DNA of 64,000 bases from Rhizobium sp. RCAM05350 (lineage in GTDB: Bacteria; Pseudomonadota; Alphaproteobacteria; Rhizobiales; Rhizobiaceae). Below are positions 12,344 through 22,337 of this stretch, one piece after another; the first letter of the stretch is position 1; each line of letters begins with the position of its first letter. Below the pieces are notes generated by a model, which was not told where the DNA came from, ran no database searches, and worked only from the letters and a program-made list of their open reading frames with translations. The stretch lies in contig CP087974.1 of assembly GCA_024426085.1 (NCBI GenBank), forward strand, positions 434,001-498,000, written 5' to 3'. A program made the position numbers and the translations under genes.

Positions 12344-12622
12344 TCAGGCGTAACGCCGTGGAGGGGAAGCCTGCGCCATCACAGTGCCAGATGTCGACAG
12401 TCCGTCGAGCTCGACACATTTTCCGCTAGGCGCGCGGCGGACCGCTCGGGCATCATGGTTGCTTTCTTCATCAGCGAAGTGCAGGGCTGCCGCTTCGCTG
12501 GCAAACAGCCCAGCGACGCGGCCGAGGCTGTCTTGTACGACCCAGCAGCCGTGATGATCGCGACCGACGGTGAAGCGCGGTGTTGCGGCAAGTGTGCGTT
12601 GGATGGGGTATTTACTGCCCAT
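12344..12622 (-). CDS. Conserved-looking small hypothetical protein
   Basis: It has 92 residues and begins MGSKYPIQRTLAATPRF. The segment DHHGCWVVQDSLGRVAGLF reads like a small soluble domain. The start is ATG 12622, with AAGGA close upstream on the minus strand. The longer open frame upstream has skewed Arg/Pro composition and is rejected. No function can be assigned. Confidence 0.65.
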   Translation of the reverse strand: MGSKYPIQRTLAATPRFTVGRDHHGCWVVQDSLGRVAGLFASEAAALHFADEESNHDARAVRRAPSGKCVELDGLSTSGTVMAQASPPRRYA

Positions 12623-12666
12623 GATCCTTGTAAACCTTCGTGTTGTTGATGGGTATCGATCACGCC

Positions 12667-12822
12667 TCAGCGCAAAATCCAGCCGGCCAGTATCTGAACG
12701 GCACCGGCACAGACGAAAACGGCGGCGAGGCGGGTGATGGCGCCGGACAGACTGCTGCGATCCGACGTTGCGGGCGCAAATGCGTCCTTGCTTGGTGATT
12801 GACGTCTGGCGAACTGCTGCAT
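12667..12822 (-). CDS. Small single-pass membrane protein
   Basis: It has 51 residues: a polar N-terminal half (MQQFARRQSPSKDAFAPA) and one hydrophobic segment AAVFVCAGAVQILAGWIL at the C-terminus. The ribosome site is weak. A TTG ten codons upstream (12852) is an alternative start. No family is recognised. Confidence 0.45.
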   Translation of the reverse strand: MQQFARRQSPSKDAFAPATSDRSSLSGAITRLAAVFVCAGAVQILAGWILR

Positions 12823-12936
12823 GGTCCGGTCTTTCGTTTGAAGTGCCTGCAATCGGCAAGACGCTGATTGCCATGTGAAAATATGTGTTCGGCCGTTGCC
12901 GTTCCATGCGTGGCCGGCGGCTTTGTTGTTAAAATC

Positions 12937-13862
12937 TCATAGGAATTGCCGCCGCGCAGGTGCCGGTTTGCACAACACCGGAGCCAGGGCCATGCGGATC
13001 GCTGCGGTGGTTTCCGCAACAATCGGGGTCAGCGGCAAGCGGACATCGTCGCTGATGCCTCTCAGCAGACTGAGACCGTATTTGATTGCTGCAGGGCTCG
13101 GTTCACGCTCCACGGCCTGAAACAGCGGGCTTAGACGCTCCTGCAGGCTCTGTGCCGATTGCTGGTTTCCGGTGGCAAGCGCCTGATGCAGTGCAACAGT
13201 CAATCGCGGCACCAGATTGGCCGCTGCAGAGAAAACACCACGCCCGCCCGTGAGGGTGAAGGGCATGGCGGTCAGATCATGACCGGAATAGAGCGCGAAC
13301 CGTTGACGCAGGGCAGCGGACATTGCCACCAGACGCGATGTCTGCCGTTTCATCGGCAATTCCGACGACGGAGGGCAAGGTCGCCAAACGTTCCAGTGTT
13401 CGGGGAGACAGGTCTGTGGCCGTTCGCTGCGGTGCGAGGCCAACGACGAGCGGCAGGTCCACTCGGTCAGCGATCGCTTCTGTAGTGACGAAACAGCCCC
13501 TCCTGGGCAGGCTTGCTATAGTAAGGCGTCACGACATAGGCAGCACTGGCCCCCATGTTTTTGGCCTCTGCTGTCCTCGCAATCGTCGTCTCGGTGCAGT
13601 TCGTGCCCGTGCCGGCAAAAACAGGCACCCGGTTACCGGCAACCGCAACGGCGAGCCTGATCAATCGTGTCCGTTCGTCGTCGGTCAGAGCCCAGGGCTC
13701 GCCGGCTGGCCCCGGAAACGAGCAGACCCGAGACGCCGCTGTTGATCTGCCATTCGGCGAGGTCGGCGAAAGCGGTTTCGTCAAGTTTGTCGCCGTGGAA
13801 GGGGGTGACGAGGTCACAGATTGCTCCTGCGGCATGGAGGCGAGCCGTGTGAATTCAATCAT
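12937..13862 (-). CDS. DapA/N-acetylneuraminate lyase superfamily protein, divergent (at least four frame breaks)
   Basis: Joined pieces give a TIM-barrel aldolase of the dihydrodipicolinate synthase family: DLVTPFHGDKLDETAFADL, PWALTDDERTRLIRLAV, YVVTPYYSKPAQEGLFRHY and LVPRLTVALHQALATG. Breaks lie near 13830, 13715, 13483 and 13342. The start at 13862 has AGGAAA upstream and overlaps the preceding gene. The Schiff-base lysine expected in the GIK motif reads GIADETAD here, so the lysine position is alanine, and the TT motif of the substrate loop is not seen either. Either the enzyme is non-catalytic or its chemistry differs. It is not a safe candidate for the lysine-pathway dapA. Confidence 0.75.
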
Positions 13863-14355
13863 TTCCAATTTCCTTTTGCACGCCTGCATTTGCCCGTTTT
13901 CGACGCACAAATGGTCTGGCTTTGCGGATGGCACTGCCCAGAAGAACGATCAGCAAGGCCGCCGGCGGATCGCGATGTTCGGCTCGTATCAGCTTGCGCC
14001 GCCGCGGCTGAGAAAGGGTACCTCGGACGGATAGAGTGGCAACCCAATGATCCCCGTGCGGATCAAGCTCGCGGATGTCACGCGCCGGCTGGCAGGATTG
14101 CGCCAAAAGGCGAAGGGCGGCGGTAAACGCCTCCTTTTCCATCAGGCGGCGAAACTCGGGTAACTGCTTGACGTCTTCCGGCAGGCCGGCGATCTCAGGC
14201 AGGATGCGCACGGCTTCCCAGATATGGTGCTCGCGCAGAACCCGCGCGGCGCAGACCCGGGTAATCAGGCTGGAGAGCGCTGCTCCTGCTGTCATATGTT
14301 CCAAAGGACGGGCGGCCTTGGTTGCGACCTGCGGCATAGATGTCGGGCTCATCAT
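13855..14355 (-). CDS. Hypothetical protein upstream of the DapA-like gene
   Basis: The 166-residue frame is unbroken and begins MMSPTSMPQVATKAARP. It has a helical middle part (LPEIAGLPEDVKQLPEFRRL) and a basic C-terminus. The start is preceded by TGAGG. Its end overlaps the start of the DapA-like gene, which suggests translational coupling. The family is not recognised. The Arg-rich last third could result from another frame break. Confidence 0.5.
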   Translation of the reverse strand: MMSPTSMPQVATKAARPLEHMTAGAALSSLITRVCAARVLREHHIWEAVRILPEIAGLPEDVKQLPEFRRLMEKEAFTAALRLLAQSCQPARDIRELDPHGDHWVATLSVRGTLSQPRRRKLIRAEHRDPPAALLIVLLGSAIRKARPFVRRKRANAGVQKEIGND

Positions 14356-14361
14356 GATGCC

Positions 14362-14493
14362 TCAGGCGATGAGCAGGATCAGGGCAATGCCGGCGAGGGA
14401 GAGAATGACCGCCGCAGCGTTCAGCACCGCCGTCACGCGGGCGCGACGCTGCCTGCGGGAGTGCTTGTACCCGGCCGGCTGACGCAGGAGCAC
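14362..14493 (-). CDS. Possible tiny membrane protein
   Basis: This is a 43-codon minus-strand frame from GTG 14493, with a basic stretch (YKHSRRQRRARV) followed by one membrane helix (ILSLAGIALILLIA). It ends 6 bases before the ATG of the next gene. There is no good ribosome site, so the call rests on composition and position only. Confidence 0.3.
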   Translation of the reverse strand: MLLRQPAGYKHSRRQRRARVTAVLNAAAVILSLAGIALILLIA

Positions 14494-14746
14494 CGGGCGT
14501 CAATGGTGCGGGCGGAAAGGATAGAAGAGTGAACGTGTAACATTGGCATCGGGGCAGTGACCTGTTTCGAATGCCTGGATGCTAGAGCTGCCGCCCATTT
14601 GAAATCCATTCCGGGAAAACCGGAAAGAGATAAAGGTTTTATAGGAGAACAATTTTAAGGAAGCAGCGGCGCTGCATCTGCAACTCAAGCACTTGCGGCT
14701 TTTCTTGAATATGGCACACTTCCTTCAACCAAAGGGAGGGGTGCAC

Positions 14747-15157
14747 ATGACGGACAGGGAAACGCTCGAAGGCATCGTCAACAAGCTCTACGAGGCACGT
14801 GCGGTCAACAACATCGATGCGTTGATGTCCCATACCGGACCCGGCTTCAGTTTCTGCCTCGTCGGCAGCGGCAAGCTGGCACCGATGGCACAGCGGGTCT
14901 GCGAACCGGAGGCGGTCGATATCGCTATCCGTGGACTGGTCGGTGACTGGGACATGTCCCAGATCAAGACCACCCGTCTTTATGTCGATGGGGATACGGT
15001 TTTTGCCCATCGGGCAGGGCCGATCCGCTACAGGGGCGGCCCGGAAATCCACACAGAATACCTGGATCGTTTCACCTTCAAGGACGGCAAGATCATCGAC
15101 CTGACCGAATTCGTCGATACGCTGATGGTCGTGGAGACGGTCGGTTTGGTTCAATAG
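14747..15157 (+). CDS. SnoaL/NTF2-like fold protein
   Basis: It has 136 residues starting MTDRETLEGIVNKLYEARAV at ATG 14747, after AGGGAGGGG. The pattern KLYEARAVNNIDALMSH, with a C-terminal YLDRFTFKDGKIIDLTEFVDT, is typical of SnoaL-like proteins of the NTF2 superfamily, which are small cavity proteins. No catalytic role can be read from the sequence. The 250 bases to the left hold no clear gene. Confidence 0.8.
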   Translation: MTDRETLEGIVNKLYEARAVNNIDALMSHTGPGFSFCLVGSGKLAPMAQRVCEPEAVDIAIRGLVGDWDMSQIKTTRLYVDGDTVFAHRAGPIRYRGGPEIHTEYLDRFTFKDGKIIDLTEFVDTLMVVETVGLVQ

Positions 15158-15205
15158 GCAAAAAGCCCCTGAATGACGGCGGGTTTTCGGCGGAGGTGAC
15201 CAAAC

Positions 15206-15796
15206 TCAGGCCGCCCCATCAATCGGGCGGCCAATAACCAGTGCGGTCTTCAGGTCCGGGTCCAGCTTTTCATAAGCGCTGTCAGCCTGCACGCCGAGAG
15301 CATCAAGCGTCTTGGAAAAGAAGCAGCGCACGGTGGCAGCGGTAACGATATCGAAAATCTCCGCGTCGGAAAGGCTGTGCCGCCTCAACTCATCGACATC
15401 ACCGCCCTCGATCGACGACGCATCGCGCACGACCTTGGCGGCAAAACGCATGATGGCGCGTTCGGCGTCGTCGATTGCAGCCGCGTCGGGATCATCGACT
15501 ACCTGCCGTAACGCTTCCGCGGTGAAAACATCACGCAAAAGAACCGAGCCGTGGGCGAGCAAGCAATAGGAACTCTTCATCTCCTTGGCTGCCGCCATCG
15601 TCACCAGTTCATAGCGGCGCAGGTTCATGTTGGCCTTGATGATGGAAAGCAGCGCGCTCCAGCTTTCCATCACTTCCGGCCGGTGACCGAAAGCTTTGAC
15701 CATGTTCGGCAAGTAACCGTAGCTCGCTTCCGCCTGCGCGTACAATTTCGCAGTCTGCTCGTTCGCGGATGCATCGGGCATTTCGATGAAGGGCAT
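15206..15796 (-). CDS. AhpD/carboxymuconolactone-decarboxylase family protein (peroxidase-related)
   Basis: The 196-residue unbroken frame begins MPFIEMPDASANEQTAKLY. The helical CMD/AhpD domain has PNMVKAFGHRPEVM and the SSYCLLAHGS segment, where a Cys and His stand in place of the AhpD CxxC/H proton relay. It belongs to the subgroup called uncharacterised peroxidase-related enzymes. The ribosome site GAGGAG precedes the start. It is a single-gene unit. Confidence 0.85.
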   Translation of the reverse strand: MPFIEMPDASANEQTAKLYAQAEASYGYLPNMVKAFGHRPEVMESWSALLSIIKANMNLRRYELVTMAAAKEMKSSYCLLAHGSVLLRDVFTAEALRQVVDDPDAAAIDDAERAIMRFAAKVVRDASSIEGGDVDELRRHSLSDAEIFDIVTAATVRCFFSKTLDALGVQADSAYEKLDPDLKTALVIGRPIDGAA

Positions 15797-15869
15797 TGTG
15801 AGGCTCCTCTGCGGAAGAACGGCACAATAGTGGCTCCGGCATTCCGCAGCAAGGCGCGAGCGCCGATGC

Positions 15870-16859
15870 TTACGGTGCCTCGAACGCGTAAATCTTCTTC
15901 CAGTCGTTCTTCATATCGACAAGAAGCCATTTGCGCTGTTCCGCCTCATCCATGGCCTTGTTGAGTTTTCCGAAGTGGGACTCGCGGTCGTAGGCGTATT
16001 CCCGCGGCGTCGGTGTGATGGACGATCAGACCGAAGCTGTTCGGTCGTCCGCCAGTGACCCAGCGCAACATTTCATAGTCGCCGTCGGAATTCCCGGCGA
16101 CGAAGATTGGGCGGCGGCCGATGAACTTGTTGATGCCGACGGGTTTTCCGGCGCCATCATCGATGAAGTCGATCTTCGGCAGACGATTGAGTACAGGTTC
16201 ACCGTCAACCAGCGCATATTCGGTGGCGATGGTGCTGCCGACCACCTGTTCGGGCGGGATTCCATAAGCCTGCTCGGTGATCGGCCGCATGAATTCGACG
16301 CCGCCGCCGGAGACGATAAAGGTCTTGAAGCCGTTGGCTCGCAGATAATCGAGCAATTCGCGCATCGGCAGGAACGTCATTTCATTGTAGGGCTTGCCGG
16401 TTTTCGGGTGCTTGGAGGCCGCGAACCAGTCCGTGACGATCGTGTTGAATGAGGCCGTGGTCATTCCGGCATGGGTGGCCATCATCAGCTCGACCAGACC
16501 CTTTTCGCCGCTCGCCGCCATCCCCTTGAGGTCGCCGGCCAGCACAGATTTGAACGGCTCGGTTTCCTTCCATTCCGGATGTTCCGGCGCCAGCGCCTTG
16601 ACGCGGTCAAGTGCAAATCCGAGCTGGAAATAGAACGGCTGCTCCGACCAGAGCGTACCGTCATTGTCGAAGGCGGCGATGCGGTCTTCCGGCTTGACGA
16701 AGTCCGCATTTTTCTCGTCCGTAACCTTGGTTACAAAATCGATGATCGCCTGTTTCGACTTTCCGTCGTTCCACGATGGCAAATCTTCTGCCCATGCTGA
16801 AAACGGCAGAAGCAGCGCAAGAAAGAATGCGCCAGCGAATGCGCAGTGAAAACGGACAT
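15870..16859 (-). CDS. Exported HAD-superfamily phosphatase (frame-broken at both ends)
   Basis: A signal peptide (AFAGAFFLALLLPFSAWA) precedes a HAD hydrolase with motif I FDNDGTLW, motif II FIVSGGG and the acidic motif GNSDGDYEML. The ATG at 16859 has a well-spaced AAGGAG but is out of frame with the signal sequence, so one base is wrong just after the start. Near 16007 another break leads into the true ending REYAYDRESHFGKLNKAMDE, with a TAA at 15870. It lies 14 bases after the FGE gene and is the last gene of the sulfatase/Bat region. The substrate is unknown and the location periplasmic. Confidence 0.85.
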
Positions 16860-16873
16860 GGAACTCTCCTTGA

Positions 16874-17837
16874 TCAGACGGGTCTTTTGATGCAGCGGAA
16901 ACCGACGTGGCTGGTAGAGGTGTCTTCCGGTTCGGCATGGCGCGCGGCAGGACGGTAACAGCGGCAGTAGTTCGGCGCGCAGAGATGCGAACCGCCCTTC
17001 AACACCCGCCGGGCAATGCGGATGCTCGGTTGCTGTGGGTCGTAGCTTGCATCGACTGCGCCGCCACGAGGGTTCTGCGGAATGCAGCACGATTTGGCGG
17101 CTGGCTCCGGGTGGCGTGTCGACCAATAGTCGGTCGTCCATTCCCAGACATTACCGATCATGTCATAGGCGCCGTAGCCGTTCGGTGCGAAGGATTTTAC
17201 CGGCGTCGTCCGGTCCTTGCTGGCGGGCTTGGTGCTGTGGGTCGGGGAACGTGCCCGCCCAGGTGTTCGCCATGGCGACGCCATCTGGCGTCAACTCATC
17301 GCCCCAGGCAAACTCGGTGTCGTCGAGACCGCCGCGCCCTGCAAGCTCCCATTCAGCTTCCGTCGGAAGATCAAGGCCGGCCCAGTCGGCATAAGCCTTG
17401 GCATCACAGAAGGCCACATGCACGACGGGATGATCGAGCTTGCCGCGCAGATCGCTCAAGCCACCGTAAGGGCGGCGCCAGTTCGCGCCGAACTTGAAAA
17501 CCCACCACTGGCTGATGTCCGGTCCGCTGACAGATTTGGGTGGCGTGAAGACGAGCGAGCCGGCCCTGAGCATCTCCGGCAGAGCACCTGGGTAATCCTT
17601 GGGGTCCGGCGCCTTTTCGGCAAACGTCACATAGCCCGTGGCCTTTACGAATGCCGTGAACTGGCGGTTGGTTACAGGTGTCGCTTCTATCCAGAAGCCA
17701 TCGACCTTGACGGGATGAGAGGGAGCCTCTTCGGGATAGTGTTTGTCAGACCCCATCATAAAGGTGCGGCCCGGTATCCACACCATATCGCCCGGAGCCA
17801 ATGATCCGTCTTGCGCGCTATCCAATGCCAAAGCCAT
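16874..17837 (-). CDS. Formylglycine-generating enzyme (SUMF1/FGE family) (one frame break)
   Basis: This enzyme oxidises the active-site cysteine of sulfatases to formylglycine. The N-terminal piece (MVWIPGRTFMMGSDKHYPEE, PVTNRQFTAFV, LPTEAEWELAGRGG) joins, after a break near 17225, to YDMIGNVWEWTTDYW and the active-site region VLKGGSHLCAPNYCRCYRP. That region has the two redox cysteines of true FGEs, and the protein ends VGFRCI. The joined length is about 320 residues. Its target is very probably the Cys-type sulfatase at 24.4-26.0 kb. An 11-bp palindrome lies just upstream of the start. Confidence 0.9.
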
Positions 17838-17891
17838 GGCTGCCTCCGAATTTTAATTTCGGCAATATCGCAATTGGATGATCGCTTCAGG

Positions 17892-17912
17892 AAGTACGTT
17901 ACTGTAACAAAA
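17892..17912. promoter_or_regulatory. Palindromic operator-like site upstream of the FGE gene
   Basis: AAGTAC is followed by the inverted repeat GTTAC-T-GTAAC and AAAA, between the BatD-like and FGE genes. The same arrangement occurs at 26098 before the sulfatase gene. Regulator unknown. Confidence 0.5.
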
Positions 17913-17918
17913 ACGATG

Positions 17919-19284
17919 TTACCCGGTATAGCCCTTAGAGACCGGCGGCGTCACGCCCAACGGCCTTCCGGCCGGGTTCAGCGGCGGCAAACGGGATGAG
18001 TCGCGGCTGCGTTGCGGCCGAATGTGAATGTGCCGCACAGCCGTTATCGCCCGGAGCAGCGCAGCCCTGTCGAAGGCAGAGCCGTCCCGTGCGCCGGCGA
18101 AGAGTCCACGCTCCAGTGTGCCGATTTCGCGCGCGACATTCATATCATGGCTGTCCGAGACCCAGTCGCCGATCGACCCGGAACCCAGCACTCCGGCTCC
18201 ACACCTCCAGCCGCCGATAGATGGTTGTCGTATCATCCTTTCGAATGGCTGCGGCCAGCTCCTTGAAGCGCATTTTTCGGAATTGCGATGCGCATCGCGC
18301 CAGGCCGACAGCCGCGCATTGATCGATGGCATCAAGCGCCGAACCAGCCAGGAGATGCCGGCGATAAGGCAAAGTGCCCCCATCACAAGCGCGATCGTCG
18401 TCTTCGACAAAGCCGACGGGCCGGCGGTGCTGTCCTGCGTCTGAAGCTCTGGCGCGATTGCCTGCGTCGGGGTGGGAACATTGGCGACGGTCAGGACTGT
18501 TGCCGGTAGCGATGCAGTTTTCGCCGCATGCAGATCGAGGTCGAACCAGCCAAGGGATATCGCCGGGATCGTGTATGTGCCGGCATCGCTGGCAATATAG
18601 GTGATAATCTGCGTGCGGGAACTGCCGGTGTTTCCATCTGCGTTTTTCACATCATCGGCAATCGCCGGCGGCTTGGGATAGGCATTCAATCCCTCCGTCT
18701 GCCCGAGTTCCAACGCGGGGATCATCATGGCCTGCGTATCCTTGCCAAACGCAGTAATCGTGCACCAGTGCCTCGCCGGCCTTCAGTTTCGCCGGGTCGC
18801 GATCAAAGGACTGGGTGAGAACGACGCCACGCGCAGCAAACGGCAGCGTTCCCCCGTTACCGCCGGGCACGTTCCCGACAGTGAAGGTCGTCGCCGGAAC
18901 GCGGGCCGTGCCTTTCACGGTTTTACCGTCGTCGGAATAGTCGAAGCTGATGATGACCTCGGGCAGGGTGAAGGTTCCCGCCATTTCAGGCACGATCGTA
19001 TAGGCGCGGCGAATGCCGGAATATTGCACGTCGTCGACGGTCTGCGTGAGGTTCTGTGCACGTTCGTCCGACAGCGAGACAATTGTGTTCGGCAGATCGA
19101 ACAGCGGAAACTGCGGCGGCGAAGTGAAGAAGTTTGGCGCGAAGACGTCGACCGTCAAGTGCACCTGCTGCCCGGGAACGATCGTCCCTTGATTGTCGAT
19201 GGTTGCCAGCGCAAATGGATCGGCACCAAGCGCTGACGATAGGCAAGCAAGCCAGAAAGCAATGGCGATCTGAAACCGTCTCAT
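17919..19284 (-). CDS. BatD-like membrane protein of the aerotolerance operon (frame-broken)
   Basis: The start MRRFQIAIAFWLACLSSALG at 19284 gives a signal peptide, followed by repeated beta domains of the BatD type (VDVFAPNFFTSPPQFPLFDLPNTI cut to key parts, FTLPEVIISFDY). A break near 18765 leads into MMIPALELGQTEG and SLGWFDLDLHAA. A membrane helix follows (LVMGALCLIAGISWLV), then a cytoplasmic tail with breaks near 18285 and 18170. The start overlaps the BatB-like stop. It is part of the set MoxR, DUF58, DUF4381, BatA, BatB, BatD, presumed to work on the cell envelope or periplasmic protein quality. The exact function is not known. Confidence 0.8.
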
Positions 19285-20841
19285 GGCTTGCTCCCTGCCG
19301 CTTCGATCGAAAATTTTCGCGCCATCAGGTCGGCCGGACTGACCTGGATGTTCTTCATCCACATCTCCGATGTCTGCTCGGCGATGCTCATCTGACCGGC
19401 CTTGCCCTGTTTGCCCTTGTCATCGAACTGTATCTGATCAGGCGGCAGGTTCGGGTCCTGCTGTTGTTCCTCCTCCTGATCCTTCATTGCCTTCTGTAGC
19501 TTCAGAGCGATCGCGAGGTTTGTCTGCGCTTCGGCCCAGTCTTTTCGCAGGGTAAGCGCCTTCCGGAAAGCTGCGACAGCCTCATCGAATTTCATCAGAT
19601 GCAACAGAGTATTTCCCTGGTCGTACCAGCTCTCGGCGGTATCGACAGCGGCAAAGAACGTCCAGCGCATCTGCGAATTTTCCGGCGCGATAGTAGGCCA
19701 CTCCCTTCCACATGGGATCTTCAAAATGTGACGCAGCCTTCTCGAACTCACCCTGTTCGAAGGCGCGGCGTCCCTGCTGGTCGCCGGTCAACCACATGTC
19801 GACAAGTTCGGTAGCTTGCGCGTTGCCGGGACCGATCGCACCATTTGCAATGATCACCAGTACAGCAAGCCGGACGACCCAGCCCTTGCGAAAAGAGACG
19901 GCAAACAGAAGGGTAATCGGGACGACCAGCCACCAGCCGAGGTCACGCCACCGGTCGCCATCCGTGGCCGTCTTCTCAGCGAAATTGGTGCGGATACGCT
20001 GCGCCACCCAACGAACGTCGGTGTCATCGGTTGTCAGCGTTGCGACGTCGGCGCCGGTCAGCGCGTGCAGGTTCTTCAGCGCCTCGACATCCAGCTTGGA
20101 AAAGACACGGGCGCCGCCAGAATCCGTCAGGAACCCGCCATCGGCCGTTTTGACCGGTCCACCATCGGCGGTCCCGATGCCAAGGACGACGAACCCGTCC
20201 TTGCTCTTCCGCTTGAAGGCTTCAAAAGCCTTCTGCTCGATGCCATCCGTGACGAACAAAATGGTGCCGGTGGAATCTTCCCTTCCGAGCAAGTCTTCGG
20301 CAAGCTGCAGTGCCTTGCCCGTGTCTTTTCCCTTAACAGGCATGATGCGGGTGGCAAGCGCATCCACATAGGTGGCGATAAGCGATGCATCTTCGGTCAG
20401 GGGAAGGACGATATGCGCCGATCCGGCATAGGTGACCACCGCCGTGCGCGCGCCGCCTCTGAGCGCGACGATATCCTTCACCTTGAGCTTGGCCCGTTCG
20501 AGCCGTGACGGGGTGATATCGATCGCATCCATCGTCAGTGATAGGTCGATGGCGATGACCAAGGGAGCGGTATCTTCTACGAAGGGCGGCGCTTCCCGCT
20601 GCCATGTCGGCCCCGCCGCAGCGATCGTCGCGATTGCCAGCACGCCGACAAGCAGCCACCATGGCCGGATGCGGGATTTCCCGTCTCCTTCCACCACAAG
20701 TCCGTCGAGCAGATGCGGAGCGATGATGCCACTCCATTGGCGGCGGATATCGGTGAACCGCGATGCTAACCACGCAATGGCGAACGGGGCGAGCAACGCC
20801 AACAGCCACCATGGGCGAAGGAAATGGAAGTCCTCAATCAT
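19281..20841 (-). CDS. BatB-like von Willebrand A protein with TPR segment (one frame break)
   Basis: Two membrane helices at the N-terminus (FLRPWWLLALLAPFAIAWLA and WWLLVGVLAIATIAAAG) precede a VWA domain with the MIDAS-type motif AIDLSLTMDAID and VTDGIEQ. A further helix follows, then TPR-like repeats. Near 19665 a break joins RAGKFADALDV to FAAVDTAESWYDQGNTLL, FDEAVAAFRKALTLRKDW and a Gln-rich tail. It thus combines BatB and BatC features. The start overlaps the BatA stop (ATGA). Confidence 0.85.
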
Positions 20842-21826
20842 GTCGCCGTCCGCCGTCGCAATCCGTTTAGAACTCCGCTCGCAAGATAATAGAGGGTGAG
20901 GATGCCGATCGCTCCGCCAAGCGGCCAGTGGAACAGGTCTATGCGCGGCCTCCAGGACAGGTTCTTCTGGTTCTGTGGGGTGATCTTGTCGAGCGTGTCG
21001 TAGATTTCAGCCAACTGCGTCTGGTCACCGCCAAAGAAGTACCGGCCACCCGTGTCCTCGGCGATCTTCTGCAGGGTGGCTGTGTCGAGCTTGTCCTCGC
21101 CGGTTGCCGTGGGATCGCTGATTCCGACGGTATGAATGACGACACCCTTCTGTTTGGCAATGCCGGCGGCCTTTGCCGGCGGCATCTTACTGGCGGTATC
21201 ATTTCCGTCGGTCAGCACGATCAGAACCTTTTCCGGCACCGTCGCTTTCTCGAACATCTTTATGGCCAGCCCGATCGCATCTCCGAGCGACGTACGCGGT
21301 CCGGCAATGCCGGGCAGGGTGTCAGCGATCACAGCCTGCACGGTCCAGTGATCCATGGTGAACGGCACAAGCGGATAAGGAGCATCGCCGAAGGCGATCA
21401 GGCCAATCCGGTCGCCCGGCCGTTTCGTCACGAAATCCGCGACGACTTTTCGCACGGCATCGACGCGCTTCGGTGGCACCTGCCCGGGACGCGAAAATCC
21501 TTCGTATCCATCGACTGGGAAAGATCAAGCGCCAGCATCAGATCGCGCTGGGGTTCGATTTTTTCGATCGGCGGCTCGACGAATTGCGGCCGGGCCAGCG
21601 CCAGGACCAACAGACACCATGCGGCCGCCTCGCACAGAAATTGCGGCCAGGTTCGTCAGGTGACAACGGCTCCGGAAGTCGGGCGGATGCCCGCTGCCTG
21701 AGCAACCTGATCGAAGAACGGCAAGCGCACCGAAGCCGATGCCTCCCGGTGAGCCGGCAACAGAAACCAGACCAGTAGGGGCGCTTGGAGAAGTGCAAAC
21801 AGCCAAGGAAAATCAAACTGATACAT
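20838..21826 (-). CDS. BatA-like von Willebrand A membrane protein (frame-broken)
   Basis: It starts MYQFDFPWLFALLQAPLLVW at 21826, a membrane helix followed by a second helix (CLLVLALARPQFVEPP). The VWA domain contains the MIDAS motif ALDLSQSMDTKDF and LTDGNDTASK, and a C-terminal helix (GGAIGILTLYYLASG) completes the BatA plan. Frame breaks lie near 21660 and 21485. It lies 7 bases from the DUF4381 gene, overlaps the next gene by 4 bases and is clearly in the operon. Confidence 0.85.
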
Positions 21827-21833
21827 GGCGATC

Positions 21834-22337
21834 TTAAATCCATCTGCGAGCGTCTGCTATCAGCTTGGCACCGCCATCTGAAGGCATGTCAGCGGCATGG
21901 TTTGCACCACGATATTCGCCATCATCGAGCATTTTCCCAAGGCTATCGCCCACGCCATTTTCCGTTCGATTCTCCATATACCGGACCCAGGCAGCGCCAG
22001 AAAGAGAGGCAGTCTCGGCCCGGCCACCACTTGCCAGGGCGACTTGCTTGAGCAACAGCGCAAGCTCATGAATGGCATCAGGCCGCGCTATCGGATCATT
22101 TATCCGTTGCTCGATGAACGTCAGCTGCCGCAGTGCTTCGCGCCGGTATGCATTGGCCTGGTAACGCCGCAGCCAGATCAGGAACAGGATGACCAACAGC
22201 ACTAGAAGGATAACCGCAGCCAGAGCCCAGCCCCAGGTCTGCGGCATCCATGAGACCGGCGGCGGCACGGCGATATCCTTGAGCGATCGCAATGCTGCTT
22301 CCGTGATTGGGTCAGGGGCGGGCTGTTGCGGTTCCAT
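21834..22337 (-). CDS. DUF4381 membrane protein
   Basis: The unbroken 167-residue frame has one membrane helix near residues 36-56 (GWALAAVILLVLLVILFLIWL) and the DUF4381 features RREALRQL and YMENRT. It occurs in MoxR/Bat operons between the DUF58 and VWA genes, as here. Its start overlaps the DUF58 stop (TGATG). Confidence 0.85.
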   Translation of the reverse strand: MEPQQPAPDPITEAALRSLKDIAVPPPVSWMPQTWGWALAAVILLVLLVILFLIWLRRYQANAYRREALRQLTFIEQRINDPIARPDAIHELALLLKQVALASGGRAETASLSGAAWVRYMENRTENGVGDSLGKMLDDGEYRGANHAADMPSDGGAKLIADARRWI

